NCBI RefSeq assembly: GCF_003605475.1
Contig: NZ_RAHX01000001.1
Coordinates: forward strand, 1,612,001 to 1,676,000
Length of the DNA: 64,000 nt
Direction: 5' to 3'
Source of the DNA: Aurantiacibacter aquimixticola
GTDB taxonomy: Bacteria > Pseudomonadota > Alphaproteobacteria > Sphingomonadales > Sphingomonadaceae
How positions within the stretch are numbered: the stretch's first letter is position 1; every line of letters begins with the position of its first letter. The translations under genes were made by a program, and so were the position numbers. Positions 26,419 through 35,731 of the stretch are shown in pieces. The notes below the pieces were generated by a model, which worked only from the letters and a program-made list of their open reading frames with translations, was not told the origin of the DNA and ran no database searches.

Positions 26419-27165
26419 TCACCCCTCCACCTTCTCCATCACCTCGTCGGAAATGTCATAATTGCCCCACACGGTCTGCACGTCGTCATCGTCGTCGAGT
26501 ACGTCGATGAGCTTGAGCAGCGTGCTGGCATTCTTCTCGTCCATGTCGACGGTAAGGTTCGGCTTCCACGCGAGCTTCACCGTTTCGGCCTCGCCCAGCG
26601 CCTTTTCGAGGTCGCTGGCAACCTGATGCAGATCGTCCGCCGCGGTCCAGATCTCGTGGCCGTCATCGGTGGAAGTAATGTCCTCCGCCCCCGCTTCGAG
26701 CGCGGCCTCCAGAACCTTTTCCTCGTCTCCCGCGCTGGCGGGATAAAGGATGAAACCCAGCCGCTCGAAGCCGTGGACGACGCTGCCTTCGGTGCCGAGA
26801 TTGCCGCCATGCTTGCTGAACGCGGTGCGCACGGCAGTCGCGGTGCGATTGCGATTGTCGGTCAGCGTCTCGACGATGATCGCGCTGCCGCCGGGGCCAT
26901 AGCCTTCGTAGCGGACTTCTTCGTAATTCTCGTCATCCCCAGCGCTCGCCTTGTCGATGGCGCGCTGGATATTGTCTTTCGGCATGGACTGCGCCTTCGC
27001 CGTGTTGACCGCAAGACGCAGGCGCGGGTTCATATCGGGATCGGGCGTGCCCATCTTCGCCGCAACGGTGATCTCGCGGCTGAGCTTGGAAAACAGGTTG
27101 GACCGTTTCTTGTCCTGCGCACCCTTGCGATGCATGATGTTCTTGAATTTGGAATGGCCTGCCAT
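26419..27165 (-). CDS. YebC/PmpR family transcriptional or translational regulator
   Basis: A 248-aa YebC-family protein. The N-terminus [21 protein letters not shown] is the family signature. The three-domain layout is normal, with [14 protein letters not shown] near residues 88-101 and [14 protein letters not shown] near 119-132. Members bind DNA as regulators or help ribosomes pass difficult motifs. The gene is next to ruvC on the same strand, the classical yebC-ruvC order, here separated by a palindromic repeat. Confidence 0.95.
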   Translation of the reverse strand: MAGHSKFKNIMHRKGAQDKKRSNLFSKLSREITVAAKMGTPDPDMNPRLRLAVNTAKAQSMPKDNIQRAIDKASAGDDENYEEVRYEGYGPGGSAIIVETLTDNRNRTATAVRTAFSKHGGNLGTEGSVVHGFERLGFILYPASAGDEEKVLEAALEAGAEDITSTDDGHEIWTAADDLHQVASDLEKALGEAETVKLAWKPNLTVDMDEKNASTLLKLIDVLDDDDDVQTVWGNYDISDEVMEKVEG

Positions 27166-27225
27166 GGGATCGCTCTATCGGTGGATCGGAATGGCCCCGC
27201 CGATAACGCAGGATTTGGCTCGCGG

Positions 27226-27573
27226 CTAGACCTTCACCGCCGTCCCGCTAGCCGACACCATCAGCATGGAACCCGTATCCCCGATCACCTCGTAATCGAG
27301 ATCGATGCCGACCACGGCATTGCCGCCCAGCGCGGCCGCCTCCGCCTGCAATTCGGCGATGGCCTGCTCGCGCGCATCGCGCAGGATGCGTTCGTAACTG
27401 CCCGATCGACCGCCGACGATGTCGCGGATATTGGCGAAGAAGTCACGAAACAGGTTCGCACCGACGATCACTTCACCGGTGACGATGCCGAGATAGTCCT
27501 GGATCGGCTTGCCCTCGAGAGTGGGCGTGGTGGTGACGGTGACGCCGCGGGCGTCTTTCCATTCCTTGGGCAT
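27226..27573 (-). CDS. YbjQ family heavy-metal-binding-domain protein
   Basis: A 115-aa protein of the YbjQ (UPF0145) family. Visible family motifs are [27 protein letters not shown] near residues 16-42 and [14 protein letters not shown] near 84-97. The family forms pentamers and is annotated as a putative heavy-metal-binding domain, without proven function. The ATG at 27573 gives the canonical length; an upstream extension overlaps the membrane-protein gene, which ends 11 bp away. The two are likely one operon. Confidence 0.88.
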   Translation of the reverse strand: MPKEWKDARGVTVTTTPTLEGKPIQDYLGIVTGEVIVGANLFRDFFANIRDIVGGRSGSYERILRDAREQAIAELQAEAAALGGNAVVGIDLDYEVIGDTGSMLMVSASGTAVKV

Positions 27574-27584
27574 GGCGCGTTCTC

Positions 27585-27833
27585 CTATCTGCCTTTGCGG
27601 CCTTTTCCGAAGCTGCGAAAGAACCCGCCGATAAAGCCGAACATGGCCCCGATCTGCCAGGCGGGAACCTCCTTGCCGAACAGCATGTCGGAAAGGTTCG
27701 CGAAGACCTGCGGGAAGACGAGGCCTGCCAGCCAACCTGCTGCCGCGCCCATCACCATAAGAACGAGAGCGAGCAGGGCCGCGAGAAGCGGAACCATTAG
27801 TGCAGCGAAGAGAAAGCCAAGCGTTTTTTGCAT
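27585..27833 (-). CDS. Small membrane protein upstream of the YbjQ gene
   Basis: An 82-aa protein with two hydrophobic helices (about residues 5-40) and a possible third short one (about 61-72), ending in a basic tail ([10 protein letters not shown]). It lies 11 bp upstream of the YbjQ-family gene on the same strand, so the pair may act together at the membrane. No named family is recognised. Confidence 0.7.
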   Translation of the reverse strand: MQKTLGFLFAALMVPLLAALLALVLMVMGAAAGWLAGLVFPQVFANLSDMLFGKEVPAWQIGAMFGFIGGFFRSFGKGRKGR

Positions 27834-27864
27834 GGTGTATTGCTAATCTACATCACCAGCGCGT

Positions 27865-28131
27865 TCAACCCATGCCGAGCGCGGCCTTGTACGTGTCGAG
27901 GATCATTTCCTGCTCGCTGCGGTCATTGGCGTCCATCTTCCTGAGGCGGATGATCTGGCGCATGATCTTGGTGTCGTAACCCACGGCCTTCGCTTCGGAA
28001 TAGACATCGCGGATATCGTCGGCGATGCCCTTTTTCTCTTCCTCGAGGCGTTCGATACGTTCGATGAGGAGGCGCAGGCGGTCGTCGGTGGGTTGCGCTC
28101 CGCGCGCAGCTTCGCTGTCAGCCATTTTCAT
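27865..28131 (-). CDS. GapR-like DUF2312 DNA-binding protein
   Basis: An 88-aa DUF2312 protein. The core [48 protein letters not shown] matches the family to which Caulobacter GapR belongs. GapR is a nucleoid protein that clamps overtwisted DNA ahead of replication and transcription. The whole protein is helical and positively charged in its second half. GGAG lies 5 nt before the first ATG (28131), and an ATG two codons downstream is an alternative. It stands alone between the YbjQ operon and the DUF1244 gene. Confidence 0.92.
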   Translation of the reverse strand: MKMADSEAARGAQPTDDRLRLLIERIERLEEEKKGIADDIRDVYSEAKAVGYDTKIMRQIIRLRKMDANDRSEQEMILDTYKAALGMG

Positions 28132-28220
28132 ATTGCTCCGGTGATGATGCGAGAATCGGTTCGCCGCTGATTAGCCGCGCCGCCCGGGCGGGCAAAGTCG
28201 CTTTCCACAGGCCGGGAAAA

Positions 28221-28538
28221 CTATCTGAGGTCCGGCGCATTCCGGGCGATGCTTGCCTGCATGCGTTCGACCTGTTCGGGCGATGCCTCGCTCTGCCGGG
28301 TGGCCTTCCATTCTTCCTGTCGCATGCCGTGGATCAGTTCGCGCGCCGCGGCCTTGTCGCCATCATATCCCGCATCGCGGATCCAGTCGGCCAAGCAGTT
28401 CCGGCAAAAGCCCGCCAGCCCCATCAGCTCGATGTTCTGCGCATCGTAGCGATGGCGAAGGTGCCGCACCAGCCGGCGGAATGCCGCGGCGGCCACCGCA
28501 TCGGGAAGGTCGTCGAGAGTGTCGCGTTCGCTTTGCAT
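28221..28538 (-). CDS. DUF1244 domain protein
   Basis: A 105-aa protein of the DUF1244 family, recognised by AAFRRLVRHLRHRYDAQNIELMGLAGFCRNCLADW and YDGDKAAARELIHGM. The CxxC pair in FCRNCLADW suggests metal binding. The function is not established. The ATG at 28538 gives the canonical N-terminus; the gene is divergent from pyk with about 50 bp between them. Confidence 0.85.
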   Translation of the reverse strand: MQSERDTLDDLPDAVAAAAFRRLVRHLRHRYDAQNIELMGLAGFCRNCLADWIRDAGYDGDKAAARELIHGMRQEEWKATRQSEASPEQVERMQASIARNAPDLR

Positions 28539-28586
28539 ACCAATGTGTCCTTGTCTTGCAGCACAGGCGCGGCATAAGCCCACCTC

Positions 28587-30053
28587 ATGGCACATTCCAA
28601 ACTCGAACCCCGGGGCCGCAAGGTCAAGATCCTCGCGACGACAGGCCCCTCCACCGCCGATCCCGACATGCTCCGACGGCTGTTCAAGGCAGGTGCCGAC
28701 GCCTTTCGCGTCAATATGAGCCATGGCGAACATGCCGTTCACGCCAAGACCATCGCAAACATCCGCGCGCTGGAGCAGGAGTTCGGCCGCCCCATCGCCA
28801 TCCTTGCCGATCTCCAGGGGCCGAAGCTGCGCGTGGGCGAGTTCAAGGATGGGCGCGCCACCGTGCCGCACGGTGCGCGCTTCACCTTCGATCGGTCGAG
28901 CGAGCCGGGCGATGCCACCCGCGTCGAACTGCCGCATCCCGAAATCTTCGACGTGGTCGAGGAAGGGCAGCGCCTGCTGGTAAACGACGGCAAGATGCGT
29001 TTCCGCGTCGTCTCGGCCAGCAAGGATGAAATCGCGTGCAAGGCCGAAGTCGGCGGCGTGATCTCGAACCGCAAGGGCGTGAACGTGCCCGATGCCGAAA
29101 TCCCGATCCCCGCGCTGACCGAGAAGGACAAGCGCGATCTCGCCTTCGCGATGGAGCAGGGCGCGGACTGGATCGGCCTCAGCTTCGTGCAGCGGCCGGA
29201 CGATCTTGCCGATGCGCGCAAGCTGATGGGCGGCAAGGGCGCGCTTTGCGCCAAGATCGAAAAGCCTTCAGCGGTGCGCCGCCTGCCCGAGATCATCGAG
29301 ATGTCGGACGGCATCATGGTCGCGCGCGGCGATCTGGGCGTGGAGCTCAATCCCGAAGAGGTTCCGCCGCTGCAGAAGAAGATCGTCAACGCCACCCGAC
29401 TGATGGGCAAGCCGGTGATCGTCGCCACGCAGATGCTCGAAAGCATGATCGAAAGCCCGGCGCCCACCCGCGCCGAAGTCTCCGATGTTGCCAATGCCGT
29501 CTATGACGGTGCCGACGCCGTCATGCTCAGCGCCGAGACAGCAGCGGGCGACTGGCCGGAAGAGGCGGTCATCATGATGGCCAGCATCGCCCGGCAGGTG
29601 GAAGCGGATGAGGACTACACCGCGCGCGTGCGCATGCTCGAGACGCCGCCCGACGCCACCACGGCCGACGCGCTGGCGCATGCCTGCATGACCATCGGCG
29701 ATACGGTGAAGCTGAGCGCCATCACGGTCTTCACCTTCTCCGGCAGCAGCGCCCGGCGCGTGGCGCGCGAGCGGCCGGCCGTGCCGGTAATGGCGCTGAC
29801 GCCCAGCATGGAAGTCGCGCGCCGCGTCGCGCTGTTATGGGGCGCGCACCCTGTCGCGACCAAGGATATCGGAAGCTTCGAGGAGATGGTGGCCAAGGGC
29901 AAGCGGATGGCGCTGCGTCACGGTTTCGGAGGATCGGGCAGCCGCCTTGCCGTGATGGCGGGCGTGCCCTTCGGTCAGTCCGGCGCCACCAATCTCGTCC
30001 ACGTCGTCACCGTGCAGGGCGACGAGCTCGAACGGCACGAAAGCGAGAATTGA
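28587..30053 (+). CDS. pyk: Pyruvate kinase
   Basis: A 488-aa glycolytic enzyme converting phosphoenolpyruvate and ADP to pyruvate and ATP. The N-terminal motif RKVKILATTGPST and MSHGEH are typical. The catalytic segment GALCAKIEKPSAV near residues 216-228 contains the key lysine, followed by IMVARGDLGVEL near 245 and MLESMIESPAPTRAEVSDVANAVYDGADAVMLS near 285-320. The C-terminal effector domain is present. The gene is monocistronic and divergent from the DUF1244 gene. Confidence 0.96.
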   Translation: MAHSKLEPRGRKVKILATTGPSTADPDMLRRLFKAGADAFRVNMSHGEHAVHAKTIANIRALEQEFGRPIAILADLQGPKLRVGEFKDGRATVPHGARFTFDRSSEPGDATRVELPHPEIFDVVEEGQRLLVNDGKMRFRVVSASKDEIACKAEVGGVISNRKGVNVPDAEIPIPALTEKDKRDLAFAMEQGADWIGLSFVQRPDDLADARKLMGGKGALCAKIEKPSAVRRLPEIIEMSDGIMVARGDLGVELNPEEVPPLQKKIVNATRLMGKPVIVATQMLESMIESPAPTRAEVSDVANAVYDGADAVMLSAETAAGDWPEEAVIMMASIARQVEADEDYTARVRMLETPPDATTADALAHACMTIGDTVKLSAITVFTFSGSSARRVARERPAVPVMALTPSMEVARRVALLWGAHPVATKDIGSFEEMVAKGKRMALRHGFGGSGSRLAVMAGVPFGQSGATNLVHVVTVQGDELERHESEN

Positions 30054-30059
30054 GCCGGG

Positions 30060-30572
30060 CTAGAGCCGTTCGCCATCCGGCAGGTCGGCAGACCAGCAAT
30101 CCTCCAGCGATTCCAGCGTGCCCTCCACCCAATTGGCGAGCGGCGAGCCGACATTGGAGGTAAAGCGGATGTCGGAGGAGATGCGGCTGTCGTAATGGGC
30201 GCTGGCGGTCAGTTCGTACTGTACGCCGTCCATGGTGATGACATAGGAGCCGTCTGGCCGCACCGGAATGCCCGGTACATAAACGCGCGGCGGCGCGATC
30301 TGCGTCGCGGCGACAATCGCATTGCGGGCTTTCGGGCAGCGCACCGTGTCGGTCCATTCGATGGCCGTCGCGCCTTGCCCTTCCACCGCCTTGCGCATCC
30401 AGAAATGCGGGCGCGCATCGTCCGTCCGCAGCTCGCCCACCTGCACGCGCAGCGTGTCAGGTTCTTCCGCCGCGCGGCGCGAAAAGGTAAGAAACGGGCC
30501 GCCTTCCTGCGGGGCGGCAAGCATCGACAGGGTGGCGAAAAGCGTCAGCATGGACGCCTGTATAGAACGCAT
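30060..30572 (-). CDS. Exported hypothetical protein
   Basis: A 170-aa protein with a short signal peptide (MLTLFATLSMLAAPQ) and no recognised domain. The mature part is beta-rich with two cysteines (about C79 and C162) that could form a disulphide. The stop lies 7 bp from the convergent pyk stop. An internal ATG seven codons in is a possible start. The function is unknown. Confidence 0.65.
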   Translation of the reverse strand: MRSIQASMLTLFATLSMLAAPQEGGPFLTFSRRAAEEPDTLRVQVGELRTDDARPHFWMRKAVEGQGATAIEWTDTVRCPKARNAIVAATQIAPPRVYVPGIPVRPDGSYVITMDGVQYELTASAHYDSRISSDIRFTSNVGSPLANWVEGTLESLEDCWSADLPDGERL

Positions 30573-30612
30573 CGCGCGCGCTGGCGAGCCAGACGACCTA
30601 TCGGAAGGAAAA

Positions 30613-30687
30613 TGGAGCGGGCGAGGCGATTCGAACGCCCGACCCCAACCTTGGCAAGGTTGTGCTCTACCCCTGAGCTACGCCCGC
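30613..30687 (-). tRNA. tRNA-Gly (anticodon GCC)
   Basis: The reverse strand gives a 75-nt class I tRNA with acceptor GCGGGCG/CGCCCGC, the D-arm region GTAGCTCAGGGGTAGAGC, anticodon stem CAACC/GGTTG with loop TTGCCAA and anticodon GCC, and T-arm GGTCGGGCGTTCGAATC. CCA is encoded. It sits between the exported hypothetical gene and the thioredoxin-TPR gene. Confidence 0.97.
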
Positions 30688-30866
30688 TCACTGGCGCTCT
30701 TCCGACAGGCTCCTGCCGGATGGGGAGCGGCGCGATTAGCAGCGGTCTTGGCGGCTCGCAAGAGGAATCTCATGTCGGCGGACATGCTCCGCAATGCCCC
30801 TTCACAAACCGCATTAAAGCGCCACATTGCACTCCTGATCCAATCGCCACCAACAGGAGCACTACC

Positions 30867-31814
30867 TTGGCAAGCATGGGCCTCAATATCGACGAACAAA
30901 AAGCGGTCGACCGGTTCCGCAAGCAGGTGGTCGAGCCTAGCCAGACCAAGCTGGTGATCGTCGATTTCTGGGCCGAGTGGTGCGGGCCGTGCAAGGCGCT
31001 CACCCCGGTGCTGGAAAAGGTTGCCGCCGAATATGCGGACAAGGGCGTCGTGCTGGCGAAGATCGACGTCGATTCCGAAAAGTTCATCGCCAGCCAATTC
31101 CAGGTGCAATCCATCCCCACCGTCTATGCGATGTTCCAGGGGCAGCCGGTGGCCGACCTGACGCCCGCGCGCACCGAATCGCAATTGAAGGCCGCGCTCG
31201 ACGAATTGCTCAAGCAGCTGCCGATCCAGCCCGGCGTGGATGGCGGCGCCGATGATCCGGCCGCGCAGATGGAAGCGCAGGTCGGCGAGGTCATCGCTAT
31301 GGGCGAGCAGCTGCTGGCTAGCGGCGATAACGACAAGGCGGTCGAGCTTTTCCAGCAGATCAGCCAGAACGCCCCGCCTGCCATCGCTCACAAGCCCGAA
31401 GTGCAGTCCGGCCTGATCCGCGCGTTGATCGCTGCAGGCCGCGCCGACGAAGCGAAGGCCACGTATGACACGCTGCCGGACGATGTGAAAGCCGATCCGC
31501 TTGTGGCGCAGGCGCACAGCGCTCTCGAACTGGCGGGCAGTCAGGTGGATGCGGGCGAATTGCAGAGCCTGCGCGCCGCCGCGGCAGAGCGCCCCGCCGA
31601 CACCGATGCGCAGCTGGCCTATGCCGAGGCAGCTTTCGCAGCGGGCGAGCGGGACGAGGCCGCCGACGTGCTGCTACGCTCCGTCAAGGGGCATGAGGGC
31701 GAGGAGGAGAGCCCTGCCAAGGCAAAGCTGCTGCAGATGTTCGAGGCGGTCGGCATGGAAGACCCGTGGGTGGCCGCGCAGCGCCGCAAGCTCAGCTTGA
31801 TCCTGTTCGGATGA
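30867..31814 (+). CDS. Thioredoxin-TPR co-chaperone, YbbN/CnoX-like
   Basis: A 315-aa protein with an N-terminal thioredoxin domain (WAEWCGPCKA active site near residue 35) and a C-terminal TPR region (from about 135). This is the layout of YbbN (CnoX), a holdase and redox co-chaperone that delivers substrates to GroEL. A TTG at 30867 is chosen because GGAG sits 8 nt before it; the ATG at 30876 is 17 nt from that site and is the alternative. The stop overlaps the ATG of the Lon-domain gene by 4 bp, so they are coupled. Confidence 0.9.
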   Translation: MASMGLNIDEQKAVDRFRKQVVEPSQTKLVIVDFWAEWCGPCKALTPVLEKVAAEYADKGVVLAKIDVDSEKFIASQFQVQSIPTVYAMFQGQPVADLTPARTESQLKAALDELLKQLPIQPGVDGGADDPAAQMEAQVGEVIAMGEQLLASGDNDKAVELFQQISQNAPPAIAHKPEVQSGLIRALIAAGRADEAKATYDTLPDDVKADPLVAQAHSALELAGSQVDAGELQSLRAAAAERPADTDAQLAYAEAAFAAGERDEAADVLLRSVKGHEGEEESPAKAKLLQMFEAVGMEDPWVAAQRRKLSLILFG

Positions 31815-32425
31815 GCACCAAACGTCTCACCATATTCCCGCTGACGGGCGCGATCCTGTTTCCTGGCCTGCAGCTGCCGCTGCATATTTTCGAGCCGCGC
31901 TACCGCGCGATGGTTGGGGACGCGCTCGCCCGCGATCGCCGGATCGCCATGATCCAGCCGACCGAGCCGGTGGACGGCGCGCCGCTCTACCAGATCGGCT
32001 GCGTCGGCAAGATCGAGGATGTCGAGGCGAATGAGGACGGGCGCTACAACATCATCCTGCAGGGCGAGGCACGCTATCGCATCAAGCGCGAGCTGGAAGT
32101 CGCAACGCCCTTCCGCCAGGTCGAAGCCGAGCTGATCGCGGAGCCGGAAGAGGAGTATCTCTCCCTCGGCGAACGCGCCAGCTTCGAACACGAAGCGCGC
32201 AAATTCGCCGACAGCCAGGGCTATGCCATTGACTGGGATTCGGTCGCGCAGCTCGACGATTTGACATTGATCAACGGCGTCAGCCAGATCGCGCCATTCG
32301 ACGCGGCGGCAAAGCAGGCACTCCTGGAAGCGCCGAACCTGCGCGAACGCTGCGACATCCTGGTCAGCCTGCTGGAATTCTTCGGCAAGGGCGACCCCGA
32401 TGAAGGCACGGTGACGCTGCAGTAG
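31811..32425 (+). CDS. Lon-substrate-binding (LON N-terminal) domain protein
   Basis: A 204-aa stand-alone LON N-terminal domain protein without the ATPase and protease parts. It starts RLTIFPLTGAILFPGLQLPLHIFEPRYRAMV, the classic LON-substrate-binding beginning. Such proteins are thought to act in protein quality control, which fits coupling (ATGA overlap) to the thioredoxin-TPR chaperone gene upstream. The exact role is not established. Confidence 0.9.
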   Translation: MSTKRLTIFPLTGAILFPGLQLPLHIFEPRYRAMVGDALARDRRIAMIQPTEPVDGAPLYQIGCVGKIEDVEANEDGRYNIILQGEARYRIKRELEVATPFRQVEAELIAEPEEEYLSLGERASFEHEARKFADSQGYAIDWDSVAQLDDLTLINGVSQIAPFDAAAKQALLEAPNLRERCDILVSLLEFFGKGDPDEGTVTLQ

Positions 32426-32686
32426 TTTGGATAATCTGTCTCGTGCGAGCGCCTCCGCGCTCGCGTCCTCGGTGCTATTCCCTCCGCTTCGCTGCGGGGC
32501 ACCTGCGGTCGGGCAGTTCGCCCTCTGTCGGGCGCTGGTCGCGCCCGATTTCAGCGCAAGGTCGCAGAAGCTCGGCGGAGCTCCGAGCGAAGCGAGGCAA
32601 GGGCGAACGCCCGCCCGCAGCGGGCGCAGCTCGCTGCGCATCTAGCGAGGACGATCCGACGGATGCCGGATCGCAACAAACAAACT
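32426..32686. other. GC-rich intergenic region with small hairpins
   Basis: A 261-bp spacer between convergent genes. It holds several short self-complementary runs, such as GCGAGCGCCTCCGCGCTCGC near 32447-32466 and CGCCCGCAGCGGGCG near 32615, but no clear terminator with a T run and no coding frame. Confidence 0.5.
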
Positions 32687-33310
32687 CTAAATCCCGAAAC
32701 TTCCCCGCAGCCCGTCGATCACATATTGCGCGGCGAGCGCGGCCAGCAGGACGCCGAGCAGACGGGTGATCACTGCTTCCACGCGGTCTCCCAGCAGGCG
32801 GATCAGCGGTCCGGCGGCGATCAGGGCGAGCATGGTCAGCACCAGCACTGCGACCAGCGCGCCAAGCACCACGAGAGATTCCTCCAGCCCCTCCGCCTCG
32901 TTCTGCAGCAGCATGATGGCGGCGATGGCGCCGGGGCCGGCCAACATGGGCATGGCCATGGGGAACACGGAGACGTCCTCCACCTCCGGACTGGCGGCGA
33001 CCTTCTCGGCGCGTTCTTCGCGGCGCTGGGTGCGTTTCTCGAACACCATTTCCCAGGCGATCCAGAACAGCATCAGCCCACCCGCAATGCGGAAGGCGTC
33101 GAGCTCGATATGCAGCGCGCCCAGCAAATCCTGCCCGAACAGCGCGAAGACGAGCAGGATGACAAGCGCGATCACGCAGGCGCGGATCGCCATGATGCGC
33201 GCCTGCGCCGCGCTCGCCCCCTTGGTAAGCCCGGCATAGATCGGCGCGCAACCGGGCGGATCGATCACCACGAATAGAGTGATGAAGGCGGAGAGAAAGA
33301 GCTCGGTCAC
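32687..33310 (-). CDS. MarC family integral membrane protein
   Basis: A 207-aa MarC/UPF0056 membrane protein with six predicted helices. Family motifs are FITLFVVIDPPGCAPIYAGLTKG near residues 9-31, AFRIAGGLMLFWIAWEMVF near 72-90 and PMAMPMLAGPGAIAAIMLL near 116-134. It starts with GTG at 33310. The function of MarC proteins is not known; the historical link to multiple antibiotic resistance is not supported. It is preceded, 3 bp away, by the lipoprotein gene on the same strand, suggesting an operon. Confidence 0.9.
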   Translation of the reverse strand: MTELFLSAFITLFVVIDPPGCAPIYAGLTKGASAAQARIMAIRACVIALVILLVFALFGQDLLGALHIELDAFRIAGGLMLFWIAWEMVFEKRTQRREERAEKVAASPEVEDVSVFPMAMPMLAGPGAIAAIMLLQNEAEGLEESLVVLGALVAVLVLTMLALIAAGPLIRLLGDRVEAVITRLLGVLLAALAAQYVIDGLRGSFGI

Positions 33311-33313
33311 GGA

Positions 33314-34084
33314 CTACCCCGCAAGCGGTGGAGCGGCGAAATTTACGGCATCCTGCCACTCGCCACCGCGATACCATTGGACATTTACGCTGCGCACGCC
33401 CTGGTCCGTATGGTACCAGGTCCAGGCGAGGGTCTTGTCGTCGGACATCGCAGTTTCCTGCCGCGCACCGTCGACAATTCGCAAAGGCGGCAGCGGGATA
33501 ATTTCGCCGCGCCTTGGGCAATCGGCGATACGCCCCTGAACCGAGCGCAGCCCTTCGACCACGATCGCGTCATCGGGTGCTTCGCCCTCCGGGTCGCGAA
33601 CGGGCTGCGGATTGTCCGGTGCGCCCAAATCGTAAGTGTATTTGTAGCTGCCATCGCGCTGCAGCGCCCAAGCGCTGACATAGCTGCCGACAAGCCCTTC
33701 CGTGTCCTCGAACCGGCCGAAGCTGATCGCCAGCGTACCGTCGCAGCTGCTCCACACCGTATTGGGCGCCCATTCTACAGCTTCAGACGGATCGTCCATT
33801 CCGCTGAGGAAAGATGTCACCGGCACGGGGCCATTGCGCCCATGCAGCACGGCACCAGGCGCGGCGTAGCGGCGAAAGGCCGTCCACTGGCCGTCTTCCT
33901 GCGCGGCTCGTGCGAAAGCGAAGTCGGCGGCGGCAACCTTGCCCGGATCGCCGATGCTGCCTGCCCGCTCCAGCACGCGCTCGGCCATGTTCGCCTGCCG
34001 CGCGCGCTGTTGCTGCTGCGGCGATGCGCAGGCCGAAAGCAGCGCGCCGAGCGCCACGGTTGCGATAAGGAATCTGCCAGTCAT
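33314..34084 (-). CDS. Lipoprotein, hypothetical
   Basis: A 256-aa lipoprotein (lipobox LSAC, cysteine 19) followed by a glutamine-rich linker (SPQQQQRARQ). The middle (about 50-150) has a SnoaL-like pattern, ADFAFARAAQEDGQWTAFRRYAAPGAVLHGRNGPV, suggesting a cone-shaped ligand-binding fold. The C-terminus is rich in tryptophan (LAWTWYHTDQG, NVQWYRGGEWQD). It is 3 bp upstream of the marC-like gene. No enzymatic residues can be named. Confidence 0.75.
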   Translation of the reverse strand: MTGRFLIATVALGALLSACASPQQQQRARQANMAERVLERAGSIGDPGKVAAADFAFARAAQEDGQWTAFRRYAAPGAVLHGRNGPVPVTSFLSGMDDPSEAVEWAPNTVWSSCDGTLAISFGRFEDTEGLVGSYVSAWALQRDGSYKYTYDLGAPDNPQPVRDPEGEAPDDAIVVEGLRSVQGRIADCPRRGEIIPLPPLRIVDGARQETAMSDDKTLAWTWYHTDQGVRSVNVQWYRGGEWQDAVNFAAPPLAG

Positions 34085-34143
34085 GACCGGCCCCTGCGTC
34101 AGCCGCGCGGCTTTGTCAAAAAGATGCAGGACCGCCCGCGCTG

Positions 34144-34416
34144 TCAGGCGACTTCGACCAATATCCTCATGATGATGTTGAGGCCGATGATCAGGACGAT
34201 CGGCGAAAAATCGATTGCGCCAGTATTCGGCATGATCCGCCGGATGGGCCCGAGCACAGGTTCCAGCAGGGCGTTGATGGATCGGTAGATCTGCTCGAGA
34301 AATTCGTTCCGGTTCACCACGTTGAAGGCGAAGAGCAGCCCGATGATGAACTGGATGATCACCAGCATGATGATCACATTGGCGATCATCCCGATGATAT
34401 CGATCAGTGCGTTCAA
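34144..34416 (-). CDS. YggT family membrane protein
   Basis: A 90-aa YggT-family protein with two hydrophobic helices (about residues 5-32 and 66-88) joined by the conserved segment FLEQIYRSINALLEPVLGPIRRIMPNTGAIDFSPIV. The family has been linked to cell division, shape and osmotic balance, without a defined activity. It is downstream of argB on the same strand with a 55-bp gap. Confidence 0.9.
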   Translation of the reverse strand: MNALIDIIGMIANVIIMLVIIQFIIGLLFAFNVVNRNEFLEQIYRSINALLEPVLGPIRRIMPNTGAIDFSPIVLIIGLNIIMRILVEVA

Positions 34417-34471
34417 GGTCTTCTCCGTCCGTAATGTCCCGCGGGCAATCTAGGCATTGCAGCGTGCGTTC

Positions 34472-35371
34472 TCAAGCCGTGCTGACAAGTGTTCCCGCAC
34501 CGCGACTGGTGAAGAATTCCAGCAGCATGGCGTGCGGCACGCGCCCGTCCAGCACAACCGCTGCCTCGCACCCGGCTTCCACTGCATCGACACAGGTCTG
34601 CAGCTTTGGAATCATGCCACCGCTGATCGTTCCGTCCGCGCGCAGGCGGGCGATATCCGCCGGGGTGAGATCGGACATAAGCTGGCCGTCCTTGCCCAGC
34701 ACGCCTTCCACATCCGTCAGCAGGAACAGCCGCGCCGCGCCGAGCGCCGCCGCGAGCGCGCCCGCCATCGTGTCGGCATTGATATTGTAAGTCTGCCCCG
34801 CTCCGTCGCTGGCGATGGGCGCGACGATGGGGATCATGCCCGCCTGGCTCGCGGTTTCGAGGATGGTCGTGTCGACCACTTCCGGCTCCCCCACGAAACC
34901 GAGATCGACCATTTCCTCCACCTGGCTGTCGGGATTCTTGCGCGTGCGGCTGACCTTGGCTGCGCGCACCATGCGCCCGTCCTTGCCCGATAAGCCGATG
35001 GCCTTGCCGCCCGCCTGATCGATCCAGCCGACCAGTTCCTTGTTGATGCCGCCCGACAGAACCATTTCGGCGACTTCCGCAGTGGCCTTGTCGGTCACGC
35101 GCAGGCCGTCCACGAAGGTGCTTTCCACACCGAGCCGCTTCAACATCGCGCCGATCTGCGGTCCGCCACCATGAACGACGACCGGATTGATGCCGACCGC
35201 CTTCAGCAGCACGATATCCTCTGCGAAATCGCGCGCGGCCTCGGCATCGCCCATCGCATGGCCGCCATATTTCACCACGAAACTGCGCCCGGCATAGCGC
35301 TGGAAGTAAGGAAGGGCCTCGATCAGCGTTTCCGCCTTGGCGAGCATGGTTTCGTGCGTTTCGTCGGTCAT
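34472..35371 (-). CDS. argB: Acetylglutamate kinase
   Basis: A 299-aa amino acid kinase that phosphorylates N-acetylglutamate in arginine biosynthesis. Motifs are [12 protein letters not shown] near residues 31-42, [18 protein letters not shown] near 63-80 and [27 protein letters not shown] near 196-222. The N-terminal helix ([23 protein letters not shown]) is of the arginine-sensitive, hexameric type, so feedback inhibition by arginine is likely. The ATG at 35371 is used, since an extension to 35461 adds a non-conserved segment. Confidence 0.94.
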   Translation of the reverse strand: MTDETHETMLAKAETLIEALPYFQRYAGRSFVVKYGGHAMGDAEAARDFAEDIVLLKAVGINPVVVHGGGPQIGAMLKRLGVESTFVDGLRVTDKATAEVAEMVLSGGINKELVGWIDQAGGKAIGLSGKDGRMVRAAKVSRTRKNPDSQVEEMVDLGFVGEPEVVDTTILETASQAGMIPIVAPIASDGAGQTYNINADTMAGALAAALGAARLFLLTDVEGVLGKDGQLMSDLTPADIARLRADGTISGGMIPKLQTCVDAVEAGCEAAVVLDGRVPHAMLLEFFTSRGAGTLVSTA

Positions 35372-35528
35372 CGCTGCGGGCGTTACCGCGTGGGCGCTTG
35401 CCGTGCCAGCGAGAATGCGCGCAGCTATGGCGCCTCCTGCTTTACGCTCCGGTAACCACATGCGTGGTAAATGAATGTTAATGCTGCGAAGTGTGATCTG
35501 TATTGCGGCAGGTATTGGGGGAAATCGA

Positions 35529-35684
35529 ATGGCCGATCATAAGGATTTCGGCAAACAGCCGACCGACCGTCGCAAGGGCGAACGGCGGGTGAAGGAAGGC
35601 GATATCGACTTCGACGATCGCCGCGCGGGTGAGCGGCGCAGCGGTGACGATCGGCGCGGCAGCCCGCGCATCGTTGCCGATTAA
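35529..35684 (+). CDS. Small Arg/Asp-rich repeat protein, hypothetical
   Basis: A 51-aa highly charged protein with three degenerate repeats of DRRxGERR type: [18 protein letters not shown] and GDDRRGSPR. It looks intrinsically disordered and could bind RNA, DNA or polyphosphate. GGGG lies a few bases before the ATG. It is followed 47 bp downstream by the PPK2 gene on the same strand. No family is recognised. Confidence 0.65.
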   Translation: MADHKDFGKQPTDRRKGERRVKEGDIDFDDRRAGERRSGDDRRGSPRIVAD

Positions 35685-35731
35685 TCGCGCCCGCTGGTCA
35701 AGTCCGCGTGCATGCGGCATGACCGCGCGTC

